From contig JAGMCN010000059.1 in assembly GCA_023129235.1 (NCBI GenBank), positions 1 to 37,979 on the forward strand: a stretch of 37,979 bases of DNA, in the 5' to 3' direction. This document shows positions 1 through 10,070 of this stretch, piece after piece; within the stretch, counting starts at the first letter, position 1; each line of letters starts with the position of its first letter. The notes beneath the pieces are model-generated. The model was not told the DNA's origin and ran no database searches. It saw nothing but the letters and a program-made list of their open reading frames with translations. Position numbers and translations under genes: made by a program. The DNA comes from Caldifarciminota bacterium (lineage in GTDB: Bacteria; Hydrothermota; UBA3073; JACQXS01).

Positions 1-2
1 AT

Positions 3-425
3 TCCCATTCGTATAAATTCCAAAATATCCATGTGCTAATAACTCTAGAATAGCTGACTTTAAATATTTCCCCCTATCCGAAAGTCTGTGTATTGCAATT
101 AAATAATTCTCAAGCTGATCTGCAAATGCTTGGTAAGGTTCCTTTTCTAAAACAGGTTCAGAAAAAACTTCAATAGAAAAACCCGAGTTTGTAATCTCTT
201 CTATAAACGCATCTATAAGATACGCAAGAGGATTATAAGTCTCGGGAACATAATTAGACAGCGCACTTACTAAATCAACTTCAGGGAAAGTCATTTTTTT
301 AACCAAAGAAATTTCCTTCCCAAATAGATAGAAACTTAAATTCTTCTCTGTAACATTAAGAAATTTAGTATGCGAAACCTGCGCAGCTAAAACTCTTTGA
401 AATAATGGATCATATTGACTTACCA
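3..425 (-). CDS. Putative portal protein, N-terminal part (truncated by window edge)
   Basis: Open frame from ATG at 425 to window edge (MVSQYDPLFQRVLAAQVSHTKFLNVTEKNLSFYLFGKEISLVKKM...), missed by the ORF track; directly downstream of terminase, the usual portal position. Identity is positional. Confidence 0.5.
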
Positions 426-431
426 TATTAT

Positions 432-2126
432 TTAGTACGGCTTGGGAGGGATAACTATTGTATCTTTACTCCCAAGAATTTTACGAAGATTCTTCTCATA
501 ATCGGCCCTAATCCAATCTGGCGAACCTACAGATGGACGAACTGCCGATGAAGTTGGAGACCCAACAATTGATATGGGTGCCATTTGCTTTGGGAAGATA
601 ACTTCCGATGCCGTTACAAAATAATTAAGAGCGTGAGCAAAATCATCCATAGATATAGTTTGATATACTTTCTGCTTTCGTCCAAATCTATCTTGAAAAT
701 CAGGGACTAAGTTTTTTAAATGTGTTAGTAATTGATCTCCTCCGGTCATCAATTCATAAAACTTTACTGAGCCATTCCTTATTCTATCATACATACTATC
801 TAATGATTCAGTTCTTTCTAAATTTATAATCTTTGTTTTATTATCAATCTCCTTAAATCCTTTAGACTTTCGAGCAATATTCCAACTACGTTGGTTGATT
901 AAATAAAATCTAATATCTTTAAATTTTTCTTGAAGCTTCGCTGCAAAATGTTGATCTGGAAACATATCCATACAAATCGCATCTGGTTTCAATATCCCGA
1001 TAGCCTTCTCAAAATCTCTAGCATTATGAAACATTATAGCTTTCGTCACTACAGATTGTTCTGGATTTGCAAATCCTATTATCATATGAAAATTGTTTCC
1101 TTGATCAATTCCTAAACAAACTTTACTTCTTTTATAATTCTGAAAGTCAGTCTGTGACATTAAAGCTGCTTTGAAATCAGCTAGGTTAAACTGCATTGTC
1201 TTTTCAAGATAAGGAATACCAAGTGAAAAATTGTAAAAATGCTTTGGCTTTTCACTATGAAATGCCTTTATTAATTTTTCTGCTTTTATCCACGGAGCCA
1301 TTAAACGATTAAAGGAATAACCATGAATCTCTCGACCTGGATTCCTCGGAATCCATAAGCCTTTTCGTCTATCATCATCGGATAAATCCTTTCGGCAATG
1401 CCGACACACGAAGGTCTTTTTTTGAAAACTAACATTCACAGGCCACTGTAGAGTCTGTCTTTCTTTACAAGCTGGGCATTCAATATGCCATTCACGCTGA
1501 TCCGATTCATCCCAAAGATTAGATATTCCATAGTTTGGTAAAGTAGGAGTCCCAATCCAGTAAATAATATCTAATGATTTAGCTCCCTCTAATCTTTCTT
1601 CATACATCTTTCTTACGTCTGGCTTCTGAAAATCTAACTCATCTACTACTAATATATCAGCATCGATAGTTTGGGCTCTAGTCTGACTCCAGGATCCTCG
1701 AAAAAAATAATGCGAGTTATCAATTCTTTTGAGGACACTTGAGAATACTTGGCGTCTCGAGAATGGATCTTTTGAGACCTTATCTCTTAAACCAGATGAC
1801 ATTGCAATCAAAGGATCAACCTTAGAAAGAACAAAATCTTTTACATCTGTCGCCGTCGGCAATGTATAAATAATTGAAATATTCTTTTGGCAACCATGAT
1901 ATAAAACTTTAAGTAGAGTAGTAAATGAAACACCAACTTGAGTACACTTTCTAATAACAATTCTCTGGGCCGGATCTATAAGATAGTCCCATAGAAAACC
2001 ATGATCTCGAAACTCAAGAGGTGCATTCTTATTTGTTCTTATCTCGCAGTCTTTTATCCACTCCACTATCTTCAATTTTTGGGGATCCTTTTGCATCTTC
2101 AAGTTGAGGTAAAGACTTATAACCAA
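432..2126 (-). CDS. terL: Phage terminase large subunit, GpA-like family
   Basis: CTQVGVSF Walker A-like, ILVVDELD Walker B-like, WHIECPACKERQTLQWP...CRHCRKDL zinc motif typical of GpA terminases, C-terminal SMDDFAHALNYF. True start may be the internal ATG near 2096. Confidence 0.9.
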   Translation of the reverse strand: MVISLYLNLKMQKDPQKLKIVEWIKDCEIRTNKNAPLEFRDHGFLWDYLIDPAQRIVIRKCTQVGVSFTTLLKVLYHGCQKNISIIYTLPTATDVKDFVLSKVDPLIAMSSGLRDKVSKDPFSRRQVFSSVLKRIDNSHYFFRGSWSQTRAQTIDADILVVDELDFQKPDVRKMYEERLEGAKSLDIIYWIGTPTLPNYGISNLWDESDQREWHIECPACKERQTLQWPVNVSFQKKTFVCRHCRKDLSDDDRRKGLWIPRNPGREIHGYSFNRLMAPWIKAEKLIKAFHSEKPKHFYNFSLGIPYLEKTMQFNLADFKAALMSQTDFQNYKRSKVCLGIDQGNNFHMIIGFANPEQSVVTKAIMFHNARDFEKAIGILKPDAICMDMFPDQHFAAKLQEKFKDIRFYLINQRSWNIARKSKGFKEIDNKTKIINLERTESLDSMYDRIRNGSVKFYELMTGGDQLLTHLKNLVPDFQDRFGRKQKVYQTISMDDFAHALNYFVTASEVIFPKQMAPISIVGSPTSSAVRPSVGSPDWIRADYEKNLRKILGSKDTIVIPPKPY

Positions 2127-2580
2127 AGTGATCTTTGATATCTTTAATTTTAGTCGGTGTAATATTTGCTTGTTTTAAACTTTCAGCTCCTACTACATTA
2201 AGAAGAATATTAACTAATCCTGAAGATACTTTTTTCTTGCCGGGCGCAGCTCCTACAAACTTCAAGAATTCTTTAACAATCAAATCATCACTAGCATCTC
2301 CTAATCTATTCTCGAATTCAGCTTTAAGACTTTTATAAATATCTGGCAAATCTCTTATCCTTTGAATCTGAAAATCAAACATCTTAGCATTTAAATGATT
2401 TTGAAGACGCTGTGTAAAAATTGGATTATTAATAATCCTATCTATCAAAGCCTCCGTTAACTTAAGTTCCTCCCTAATTTCGGCTAAGCTTTTACCTTCT
2501 ATTACTTTCTCATAAATCTTTTTGTTTCTACCTGAATGCCAATACCGCGTCTCTTCAGATTGTTCAGTTATCTTAGTCAT
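2029..2580 (-). CDS. Putative terminase small subunit (HTH)
   Basis: Immediately upstream of terL; HTH-like KSLAEIREELKLTEALIDRIINNPIF; SD-like AGAGGT before ATG. Confidence 0.55.
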   Translation of the reverse strand: MTKITEQSEETRYWHSGRNKKIYEKVIEGKSLAEIREELKLTEALIDRIINNPIFTQRLQNHLNAKMFDFQIQRIRDLPDIYKSLKAEFENRLGDASDDLIVKEFLKFVGAAPGKKKVSSGLVNILLNVVGAESLKQANITPTKIKDIKDHFGYKSLPQLEDAKGSPKIEDSGVDKRLRDKNK

Positions 2581-2582
2581 GA

Positions 2583-2822
2583 TTACCTCTTAAACAATTT
2601 AAGTGATCGAAAAATATCTTCCAAAATAAAACTCCCAATCAAAAGCCCTAAGACTTTAAGACTAAAGGGAGCAGGAAGATATACAACAAGAATAAACAAA
2701 ACCAAAAAACAAACAAAAAATAGAAGTGGAATCAAAAGAAATGACCACTCTTTCCCCTCCGGAATTTTTGGTTCTTGAGGTAACGTAGGTATTATTTTAA
2801 TATCATCTGGTAACTTAGGCAT
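2583..2822 (-). CDS. Small membrane protein
   Basis: Two hydrophobic segments (LLIPLLFFVCFLVLFILVVYL). Confidence 0.6.
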   Translation of the reverse strand: MPKLPDDIKIIPTLPQEPKIPEGKEWSFLLIPLLFFVCFLVLFILVVYLPAPFSLKVLGLLIGSFILEDIFRSLKLFKR

Positions 2823-2843
2823 GTTCTTACTCTAAACATATAA

Positions 2844-2878
2844 AGAAAAAAGACCCTTGTCAACTACAGAGTCTTAAT
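2844..2878 (-). terminator. Rho-independent terminator
   Basis: Minus strand AAGACTC...GGGTCTT stem (one G.U) followed by TTTTTT, overlapping the end of ORF 2864-3133. Confidence 0.6.
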
Positions 2879-3133
2879 TTTTCCATCAATTACCCGCTTC
2901 AAATATTCATCCGTAGTAGTATCAATCAGCCACGCTATCTTATGTCCCTTTCTAGCTAGCTCAGCATACTTACTTTTCTTCTCCGGATTTTGTTCAATAA
3001 ATAAATATCTGCCTAGCTTATAATATCTCAAGCCACTAGAAGTTGTTTTTAAAACAACAGTCCCTTGAGGTAAGCGGACTTCATTATTAGCAAATAAATT
3101 TTTAAATAAAATTAAGATAATACTATTAGTCAT
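2864..3133 (-). CDS. Hypothetical protein
   Basis: ORF in collinear operon. Confidence 0.6.
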   Translation of the reverse strand: MTNSIILILFKNLFANNEVRLPQGTVVLKTTSSGLRYYKLGRYLFIEQNPEKKSKYAELARKGHKIAWLIDTTTDEYLKRVIDGKIKTL

Positions 3134-3192
3134 AGTTTGAAAATTTAATTTAGTCTGCGAGGTTGTTTTAAAGTTATTGTTTCATGTCTAAG

Positions 3193-3222
3193 AAAAAAAA
3201 GCAAGACCTAAACGTCTTGCTT
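3193..3222 (-). terminator. Rho-independent terminator
   Basis: Minus strand GCAAGAC-GTTTAG-GTCTTGC-TTTTTTTT, downstream of ORF 3251-4036. Confidence 0.85.
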
Positions 3223-3250
3223 AATTTTCCCGATTCCACAAGGATTGAAT

Positions 3251-4036
3251 CTAATGAACTGATTCTTTAATCTTTAGATAAGTTTTGAAACCTTGATTAC
3301 AATCTTGAATATCTTTCATAAATTCTTTATAATTCTTTTCTAACTCTTGCGTACTCTTTTTAAGAGTAAGAAAAGCTTTATAATACATAGGAAGATTCTT
3401 AATTATTTCTTGAAGCATTCTGTAAGAAGAATACTCATTAATTCTTTTTACACTAGACCAACAATCCCAAGCTTTACTATTCCGAGAATCTGAAATGGTA
3501 CGGAAGATCTTAATAGTTCTTCTTAGAAACTCAAAATAAACTTTTAATTTTTCTTGATTAATCAGTTTATAATTTTTTAAGACTGAAAATTCTATCAAGT
3601 CTTTAACTTCTCCCATTCTAATTTCAAGGTCTCCGCTTTTTAACACTTTTCCTTTACCTTTATCAACACCTTGAATCTTCCCTAGATAATTAAGAGCTCT
3701 CCATTCACGTGGATATTTTATTCCATAGACAGAACTTAAATTGTAATGAAGTCTTATAGTATCCTCAGCCACTGGGATTCTGACTATTCGATCACTTAAA
3801 ATTATACTTCTTTCCAACAAGTGAAGTTCGTCCATAATTTCTGAACATAATTCAAACTTATCCTTAGAAAAGAAATTTTCTTTTTCTTTTCCTTTTACCA
3901 GCCCAAACTTTCTCGTAATTTTATTAACTAACCTTACCTTAAGAATATCTTTCTTTTTATCTAATCTTTCTATTTCTTTCCTCACGAATTTAATTTCCTG
4001 AAGAGCCTTTAAAAGAACTTGTATTTGCCTCTTCAT
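3251..4036 (-). CDS. Hypothetical protein, charged/helical
   Basis: Long ORF, overlaps neighbour by 4 nt (ATGA-type coupling). Confidence 0.7.
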   Translation of the reverse strand: MKRQIQVLLKALQEIKFVRKEIERLDKKKDILKVRLVNKITRKFGLVKGKEKENFFSKDKFELCSEIMDELHLLERSIILSDRIVRIPVAEDTIRLHYNLSSVYGIKYPREWRALNYLGKIQGVDKGKGKVLKSGDLEIRMGEVKDLIEFSVLKNYKLINQEKLKVYFEFLRRTIKIFRTISDSRNSKAWDCWSSVKRINEYSSYRMLQEIIKNLPMYYKAFLTLKKSTQELEKNYKEFMKDIQDCNQGFKTYLKIKESVH

Positions 4037-4869
4037 TGCATTAACTTCTGCATTACCCTATAAGGTTTATTAAAATCCTTAAGGTCTGCTAAAAGTTCTT
4101 TTAATTGCTTTACAAACTCTCGTTTTCTTTCTTCTAATTTTAGAAGTTTCTTATGAATTATTCCCCAATTCTTTGCACACTCTTCCTGGATTTCTAATTC
4201 AGGAGGAGAACCATAACCTCTTTCTGTTTCAAAATCTTTAAAACTATCAGACTCCCATGCATCTGGATCCTTTTTATCTCCTTTCCCTTTTCTTTTTCTA
4301 TCAATAGCAAAACCTGTATCATCCTCAACTGTAATGCTTAAATCTTTATTTACTGCATGTTGAGAAGTATCTTCTCCTGTATCTGGTCCATAATAACCAT
4401 GTTTATAAAAACGAAGAAAACCTTCTAGTTTTTTAGATATTTCAGATAACCGTTTTAAACTATTCCTAAAGTATTCCAATCGTTCTTGATTTATCTTTGG
4501 ATTCTCTTTCAAAGACGATAAGTCAATTTCATGTGCTTCTCTTTTAAATTTTAAACTATCTTTTATTGAATGAGAAAGAAACCAAGTCCAAGCTACATCT
4601 GATTCATACGGTCGTTTTAAACCAGGATTCCTAGTCAAAACTACTTCCTTTTTCCATCCCGTCTTGGCTGGAAAACATATCCTTGTAGATTTATGAATTA
4701 AACTCGAGGAAAGTAAAAGATCAAGTTCTTGATCTACATCTACTGCTAAACTTCTAATAGAATCTTTTACTAAACAAGGATAAGTTCTTTTCAAAACAGA
4801 ATCAAAAGCCCTAGATTTTGTATCCAGGGCTCGTTTTGTTTTAACTAATTCTTGTATGGTTTTAATCAT
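4033..4869 (-). CDS. Hypothetical protein
   Basis: Long ORF in operon. Confidence 0.7.
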   Translation of the reverse strand: MIKTIQELVKTKRALDTKSRAFDSVLKRTYPCLVKDSIRSLAVDVDQELDLLLSSSLIHKSTRICFPAKTGWKKEVVLTRNPGLKRPYESDVAWTWFLSHSIKDSLKFKREAHEIDLSSLKENPKINQERLEYFRNSLKRLSEISKKLEGFLRFYKHGYYGPDTGEDTSQHAVNKDLSITVEDDTGFAIDRKRKGKGDKKDPDAWESDSFKDFETERGYGSPPELEIQEECAKNWGIIHKKLLKLEERKREFVKQLKELLADLKDFNKPYRVMQKLMQ

Positions 4870-4870
4870 T

Positions 4871-6088
4871 TTAATTTCTTAACTTGACAATTCGACCAAA
4901 CGGCCACCTGATATCGTTTGATCTAGTTACCCAGTAAGTTTTATACATTGGTTCTTTAGATGGAAAATCTCCATACCCATCCGTGAAGAATACTAAACAG
5001 TCAATAGAGTCTACAAACTTATCCTTGATTGTTTTAAAGACCGGTCTGAAATCAGTACCTCCTCCACCTTTTGGTTTAAGAGCTTTTAACTTTCTCTGGT
5101 TTTCAGCACTTACTTCTATCCAGTCATAAACTTGAGTATCAATCCAACATATCCAGAACTTAAAAGATTTAAAAGTTCTTGCAAGTCCAAACACTTCTGA
5201 TATAGCTTTTGTTATATCATCTTTTGACATTGATCCTGAAGTATCAATAGCAACCACAGCTTTGATAGATCGATTCTTAATGCTTCCAGGAAAAAAGAAG
5301 GGAAGGTATTTCTTACTGGGTCTTCTCCAGGTTCTCTGCTTTTCAAGTCTAGCTAATCTTTGTCTAATGATTTGATACCAAGGGAGTTCAGGATATTCTA
5401 GTTCTCCTAATTCTCTCAAAAGGCCAGCTGGAACATTTCCTTTCTGTTGCTGATTCGCAGCATCTATTCGTTCTTTCCATTCTCTAGCTAATGCCTGAAT
5501 CTCCTCAGACGTTTTTGGTTTTTCTGTTTTCCCTCCTTTAATTAAGTCTTTAACAAGCCTTTCTATTATTTTCTTCCATGAAGGAGGAAGATTTTCAATA
5601 TCAACCTCGAGTCGTCCTCCTGATAACATTTTAAATGTAAACTTAGGAGATTTCTGATATAGTTCTTGATAAATTTGTTCTGTTGTTTTATCTCCAATAT
5701 CTTTAATCCGAATAGGACCAATCTGAATTCCGTCATAATCCGGTATTAATCCTCCTTTTGGAAGTTCAATTCCATTCGTATTTCTTATTTCCTCATTTAC
5801 TTTAATATCTGCAGCAATATTCCATAGAACCATATTTCTATCTTGGATTCTAAATGGATGCTGAAAAGCTAAATGCATAATCTCATGACAAACCAGTCCT
5901 CTTAATTCTATATCATTCAAACCATGAATATAACTTTCGTTAAAGTAGAAATTTCCTTGTTCATCTATAGCTGCGGAAGGAACACTATCTGTTTTTATTA
6001 CATTAAGATAACAAGCTAGTTGTCCAAACCATGGCTGAAAGATTAACAAATTTACTTTTGCTTTTACAATTCTTTCTTCTTCAGTCAT
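4871..6088 (-). CDS. Putative metallopeptidase with C-terminal VWA-like domain (DUF2201-like)
   Basis: HEIMHLAFQHPFR zinc-peptidase-like motif and VVAIDTSGSMS MIDAS motif in one polypeptide. Confidence 0.85.
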   Translation of the reverse strand: MTEEERIVKAKVNLLIFQPWFGQLACYLNVIKTDSVPSAAIDEQGNFYFNESYIHGLNDIELRGLVCHEIMHLAFQHPFRIQDRNMVLWNIAADIKVNEEIRNTNGIELPKGGLIPDYDGIQIGPIRIKDIGDKTTEQIYQELYQKSPKFTFKMLSGGRLEVDIENLPPSWKKIIERLVKDLIKGGKTEKPKTSEEIQALAREWKERIDAANQQQKGNVPAGLLRELGELEYPELPWYQIIRQRLARLEKQRTWRRPSKKYLPFFFPGSIKNRSIKAVVAIDTSGSMSKDDITKAISEVFGLARTFKSFKFWICWIDTQVYDWIEVSAENQRKLKALKPKGGGGTDFRPVFKTIKDKFVDSIDCLVFFTDGYGDFPSKEPMYKTYWVTRSNDIRWPFGRIVKLRN

Positions 6089-6089
6089 A

Positions 6090-6302
6090 TTAATAATTTA
6101 GTTTATCGGATTCATCACATTTGAATTTCGGCCTTTCTTCTCCTAAAACATAATACAATGAATCAAGAATTGAAGTTGCCTCTAATTGCATTAAAGCTCT
6201 AGGAGCATTTATTTGAACAGTTGCTGGATAACAATCAAGAACATGCCAATAGCTTTTAGTTACCTTTTTAATTCTTTCTCTTACTTCTTTTTCTTCAATC
6301 AT
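6090..6302 (-). CDS. Hypothetical protein
   Basis: ORF in operon. Confidence 0.55.
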   Translation of the reverse strand: MIEEKEVRERIKKVTKSYWHVLDCYPATVQINAPRALMQLEATSILDSLYYVLGEERPKFKCDESDKLNY

Positions 6303-6492
6303 ATTTTTTTACTATTTCAGTTAGACTTTTTGGGATAGTCCAGAAAGAGGAAACATGTCTCCAACTTCCTGGTCTATCTTCATCTTGTCTAACATAAATT
6401 AATTCGTTCTTATCAAAGCAACCAAACTTCTTTAGCATCCTAATTCTTAACATTTTTCTTTTGAGCATTTCTTTCTTTCTTTCTAATCTCAT
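6295..6492 (-). CDS. Hypothetical protein (start probably downstream of the ORF-track start)
   Basis: ORF; N-terminus overlaps the 6440-6832 gene. Confidence 0.5.
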   Translation of the reverse strand: MRLERKKEMLKRKMLRIRMLKKFGCFDKNELIYVRQDEDRPGSWRHVSSFWTIPKSLTEIVKKYD

Positions 6493-6832
6493 CCCAACAA
6501 CCTTTACAATACTTAGGATGAGTTTTGTAATAAGTTACATGAAGCCCGCCTTTGGCTCTCAATTTTTCTATTCTATCTCTATTAGTAAGAAGAATAGTAC
6601 AGACTCTACATCGTTTTTTTGAACACGCATTACAAAGCCACGTTTGTTTTCCGACCGGTCTAAACCCTCGTGCTTTCCATCGGTAAACTTGAACAGGCTT
6701 CTTTTCGTAAATAATTGTTACCTTTTCTATTCTAGCTATTTCTATTCTTTCACATTGGTAACATTCTATTTTCTTCTCTAATATCTTAGGCTTCTTTTGA
6801 TTACCATCAAGCCTCATATCTTTAAACCTCAT
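6440..6832 (-). CDS. Cys-rich zinc-binding protein
   Basis: CYQC...CNACSKKRCRVC...CKGC. Confidence 0.65.
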   Translation of the reverse strand: MRFKDMRLDGNQKKPKILEKKIECYQCERIEIARIEKVTIIYEKKPVQVYRWKARGFRPVGKQTWLCNACSKKRCRVCTILLTNRDRIEKLRAKGGLHVTYYKTHPKYCKGCWDEIRKKERNAQKKNVKN

Positions 6833-7931
6833 CTATATAAACACCTAGCTTTTTGAAAAGCTGTTCAAAATTCTTAAGAGCAACCAATTCTTTTGTTCTT
6901 TTCTTCAAAATCATTTTCAAAAATGCCACCGAAAATTCTGGAGGTAGTTCATGTGCTACTTCTGCTACCTTCTCTGGAACTAATTTCTTATCTTTCTTAA
7001 ACCAAAAGGATGCCAGTGTAGATATTATCGCGTAGAATAAAGATGCTTTTTCAGATGATTGTTTAATTTTTTCAATAGCTTCTTTAGGATGTGCTAAAAA
7101 TTTAACCATATCTAACTTACCGGTTAATTTTACATAAGCAATAAACCTTGAAGCTACTTCCGGACTTACACAAGATCCGACCAGGTCTTGAATCAAAAGA
7201 TTATCTTTGAGTCCTTTTATTAAATGACTCGCATTCTCCCACTGTCTTGGAAAAGGATTTGCTTTTCTGTCTAACAATCTTTCATCCCACTTTCCCTGTG
7301 GCCACAAGTCCTCAGGAAAGTTCTTTAGATAACCAACAATTCTTGGATCATCATCATGTTCCAGAAGATAATTAATAATCTCATTCAATTCAGGTTCAAG
7401 TTGTAAGTGACAAAACCTACTTAACAAAGCCAAAGAAGTTGTATGAACCCCACAGTAATCTTGTTCTGAATTGGAAGCAGCTACTCTCCAAAACTTTTCT
7501 TTATTATCCTTATCAAGAACAGGAGGTAAGTTTGAAATTCTACCCTCCAAGATATAAGAATACATAGCTGCTCTTACAGTCTCATCAGCCAAATTCATTT
7601 CATCAAAGAATATTATTCCTTGACCTTCTCTAGGCAATTCCTCTGTAGGAAAGAATCGAGTAATCTTAACTTCATCTCCAGAAATTTGAGGCATACCTCT
7701 TAAATCTGGAGCATCGTATTGACTCATTGTTATTACTTTCAAAGTAAAGAACTTCTTACCAAACCGGTCTTCGGAATAATCCAAACCTAAGTCTTGTGCT
7801 CTAGCTTTAGCAAATTGCCTAAGCACAGAAGTCTTACCAGAACTAGGTCGACCCCAAAGGTAAAGAGGTTTCTTTAATCTCCAAAAATAAAATAACAATT
7901 GTTGAAGACGTCCTATATTTACTATGTGCAT
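6822..7931 (-). CDS. MoxR-like AAA+ ATPase
   Basis: GRPSSGKTSVLRQF Walker A, GIIFFDEMNLA Walker B, RVAASNSEQDY sensor region. Confidence 0.88.
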   Translation of the reverse strand: MHIVNIGRLQQLLFYFWRLKKPLYLWGRPSSGKTSVLRQFAKARAQDLGLDYSEDRFGKKFFTLKVITMSQYDAPDLRGMPQISGDEVKITRFFPTEELPREGQGIIFFDEMNLADETVRAAMYSYILEGRISNLPPVLDKDNKEKFWRVAASNSEQDYCGVHTTSLALLSRFCHLQLEPELNEIINYLLEHDDDPRIVGYLKNFPEDLWPQGKWDERLLDRKANPFPRQWENASHLIKGLKDNLLIQDLVGSCVSPEVASRFIAYVKLTGKLDMVKFLAHPKEAIEKIKQSSEKASLFYAIISTLASFWFKKDKKLVPEKVAEVAHELPPEFSVAFLKMILKKRTKELVALKNFEQLFKKLGVYIDEV

Positions 7932-7994
7932 ATTTTTTATTTGTTATTAGTTTTATTACAACCTTTAAAAAAAGGTAGCGGACCCACTTAAGAT

Positions 7995-8261
7995 TCACCG
8001 CTCATTTTCTAGCATTAACATAATTCCTACAAGTACTCCTTCTTCAAAACTCTTCATCTTTACATTCTTAGTCTTGCTTGTTTCCTTAGCAATCCATTTC
8101 ATAAGACATGCTACATGACAATAAAGACTACCATGATTTCTAAAAGCAGCTGCTCGAAATACTACCTGCAGTTGCTTCTTTTTCATATCTTTCTTGCAGA
8201 TACAACATTTATTAAAATGTCTAGTTGATTTTCTCCGAAACACTAATTCACATACGTTCAT
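7995..8261 (-). CDS. Small zinc-binding protein
   Basis: CCICKKDM...GSLYCHVACLMKW. Confidence 0.6.
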   Translation of the reverse strand: MNVCELVFRRKSTRHFNKCCICKKDMKKKQLQVVFRAAAFRNHGSLYCHVACLMKWIAKETSKTKNVKMKSFEEGVLVGIMLMLENER

Positions 8262-8505
8262 CTTTTTGCTTAACAGCTTTTAATCTTTCTTGCAATATTT
8301 TTTCCATTGCATTTAATTGCCAGTCCTCAAGTTCAGTTAAAGAGTTTATATTAAACAAATTCTTCCAATATTTCTTAACCTTTCTCGCATTCATCCAATC
8401 ATCATGCCCTTTTGCTTTAGCTATTTGTCTAAACAAAATGTGGATAGGTGCATATCGATTTCCTTTTCTTTCAACGTCCATTTCTTTTTTACTGAATTTA
8501 ATCAT
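8248..8505 (-). CDS. Hypothetical protein
   Basis: ORF in operon. Confidence 0.55.
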   Translation of the reverse strand: MIKFSKKEMDVERKGNRYAPIHILFRQIAKAKGHDDWMNARKVKKYWKNLFNINSLTELEDWQLNAMEKILQERLKAVKQKDERM

Positions 8506-8807
8506 TTTCGTTTTAATAAATCTAACATCTTTTTATTCTTAAAGTATTTTAGAATTCTTTTATTCGCACTCTTCGGATATACATAGCCACAGGATAAACA
8601 CCAGAACCCTTTTAAGTTTTTATTCTTTACCAAATCTTCTAAAGAAATATTCCGAAAATATCCAGGGTATCTTGGTTTAGCTCCACGATAAAAAAAACGA
8701 GCTAGGTAATCATAACTATAATTGAATTCTGCACTTATCACTGTGGCTATTCCTATTCTTGTAAAACATCTTGCTTTGCAATTCGGGCATCTCAAAAATG
8801 TTTTCAT
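8502..8807 (-). CDS. Zinc-ribbon protein
   Basis: CPNCKARC...CLSCGY. Confidence 0.65.
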   Translation of the reverse strand: MKTFLRCPNCKARCFTRIGIATVISAEFNYSYDYLARFFYRGAKPRYPGYFRNISLEDLVKNKNLKGFWCLSCGYVYPKSANKRILKYFKNKKMLDLLKRK

Positions 8808-8818
8808 AAGATCTAGAT

Positions 8819-9073
8819 TTATCTATGCTTCTTAAACTTTTTCTTCATGAACTTTTTCTTGAAGTCAAGATTTTGAATCAATCTTACATGACTGATATGC
8901 AAACCAAAGCTTCGGGTATAGGCATTGAATGCTTTAACTGCTAAATTCAATTCCTTAACTCTTTGCTCATCCATTTTTTTAATCTTTAACGCTTCAGTTT
9001 GTTTCTTGACGGCTTCATATAACTCCTTTCCTGGAGTTACAAGATCAAAAGTATTTAGTTTTACGCTGTTCAT
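8819..9073 (-). CDS. Hypothetical protein
   Basis: ORF in operon. Confidence 0.55.
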   Translation of the reverse strand: MNSVKLNTFDLVTPGKELYEAVKKQTEALKIKKMDEQRVKELNLAVKAFNAYTRSFGLHISHVRLIQNLDFKKKFMKKKFKKHR

Positions 9074-9111
9074 ATTTTTATTTTAACATTTTAACGTTCT
9101 AATTTCGACCT

Positions 9112-9429
9112 TTATTTTCCCAAACTTGGGATATTAAACTTACTTATTCTTTTCTCGCCGCAATACAAGTCTCTTTCAATCCCTAATCCAAAAGCTCCTT
9201 TGACTGATTGAAGTTCCTTAAGTGAAAAGGTTCCCCACTCATCATTATGATCTCCAAACAAACTTACGTATCCATAGAATACTTTTGTTCTAGAATCATA
9301 AGAAGTAGCATACCAAGTTCCAGCTCCGCTGGCATTAAAAAACTTAGCTACTACTATCGGATCCTTTTCATTTTCTTGAGTTCCTACTTCAGCAAATCTG
9401 TTCTTTAGTTTTTCAGTAATTAATTCCAT
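9112..9429 (-). CDS. DUF2958-like protein
   Basis: GTWYATSYD...FYGYVSL...WGTFSLKELQSVKGAFGLGIERDLYC matches the remembered DUF2958 pattern. Confidence 0.75.
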   Translation of the reverse strand: MELITEKLKNRFAEVGTQENEKDPIVVAKFFNASGAGTWYATSYDSRTKVFYGYVSLFGDHNDEWGTFSLKELQSVKGAFGLGIERDLYCGEKRISKFNIPSLGK

Positions 9430-9433
9430 ATTT

Positions 9434-10033
9434 TTATTTCTTAAGTAACTTAAATTCTTTTACTTCAAACCTGCCAAAAAGTTTTCCTCTTTCAGGTCTG
9501 TCTGTTCCTAAACCTAGGAACAAGCCACCCCAATCAAGAAACTCTTTAACATCAGCATCAGTAATAATCTCAGGAAGATTATTAATGATCTTAAATTCAA
9601 GCTTCCAGCTATGAATCTCAGGTTTGACGCACCACACCTGGTTTCTAGCACCCCGATTGATATTCACGGTCCAATGACCTATACTCCTAACATCTTTTTG
9701 ATTCTTATGATAAATCTTATCGGGTTCAATTAAGATTCCACCAGATCCTACATACTTTGCGAATCTGGTATTTCCCTGACCAGGTACTTTCTTTCGAGCC
9801 GCGGCTAAGGTTAACATCTTTCTTATCTGACTAGCAGGTTGATAATAACCTTTACCTTTTCCTTTATCCCAATACCTATGATTATTAAATAAAATCTTTG
9901 CTTCTTGAGGTGTTGGGATTCTACTTCCAATACTAGGCATTTTTAAATCGCCTGGCATTGGTCTGCGATGATGTCGTATCGCAGTCATACCTTCTAAAAC
10001 TACCTTATAAGTTTTTTGTGGAATTCCGCTCAT
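9434..10033 (-). CDS. Phage protein with possible RAMP/Cas7-like fold
   Basis: GYYQPASQIRKMLTLAA and C-terminal G-rich GGLFLGLGTDRPERGKLFGRFEV, reminiscent of RAMP glycine-rich loops (inference). Confidence 0.55.
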   Translation of the reverse strand: MSGIPQKTYKVVLEGMTAIRHHRRPMPGDLKMPSIGSRIPTPQEAKILFNNHRYWDKGKGKGYYQPASQIRKMLTLAAARKKVPGQGNTRFAKYVGSGGILIEPDKIYHKNQKDVRSIGHWTVNINRGARNQVWCVKPEIHSWKLEFKIINNLPEIITDADVKEFLDWGGLFLGLGTDRPERGKLFGRFEVKEFKLLKK

Positions 10034-10070
10034 ACTTTTTTTACTTACTTAATTAATGATTAACAAATAA

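Noticed and set aside
930-1115. Plus-strand ORFs inside minus genes (e.g. 930-1115, 2135-2338, 8225-8542, 11606-11875, 21954-22166)
   Set aside because: Antisense to well-supported minus CDSs, no RBS or family signal.
2855-2875. TTGACA...TATATG promoter on minus
   Set aside because: TTGACA lies inside the loop of a better-supported terminator hairpin and the spacer is short.
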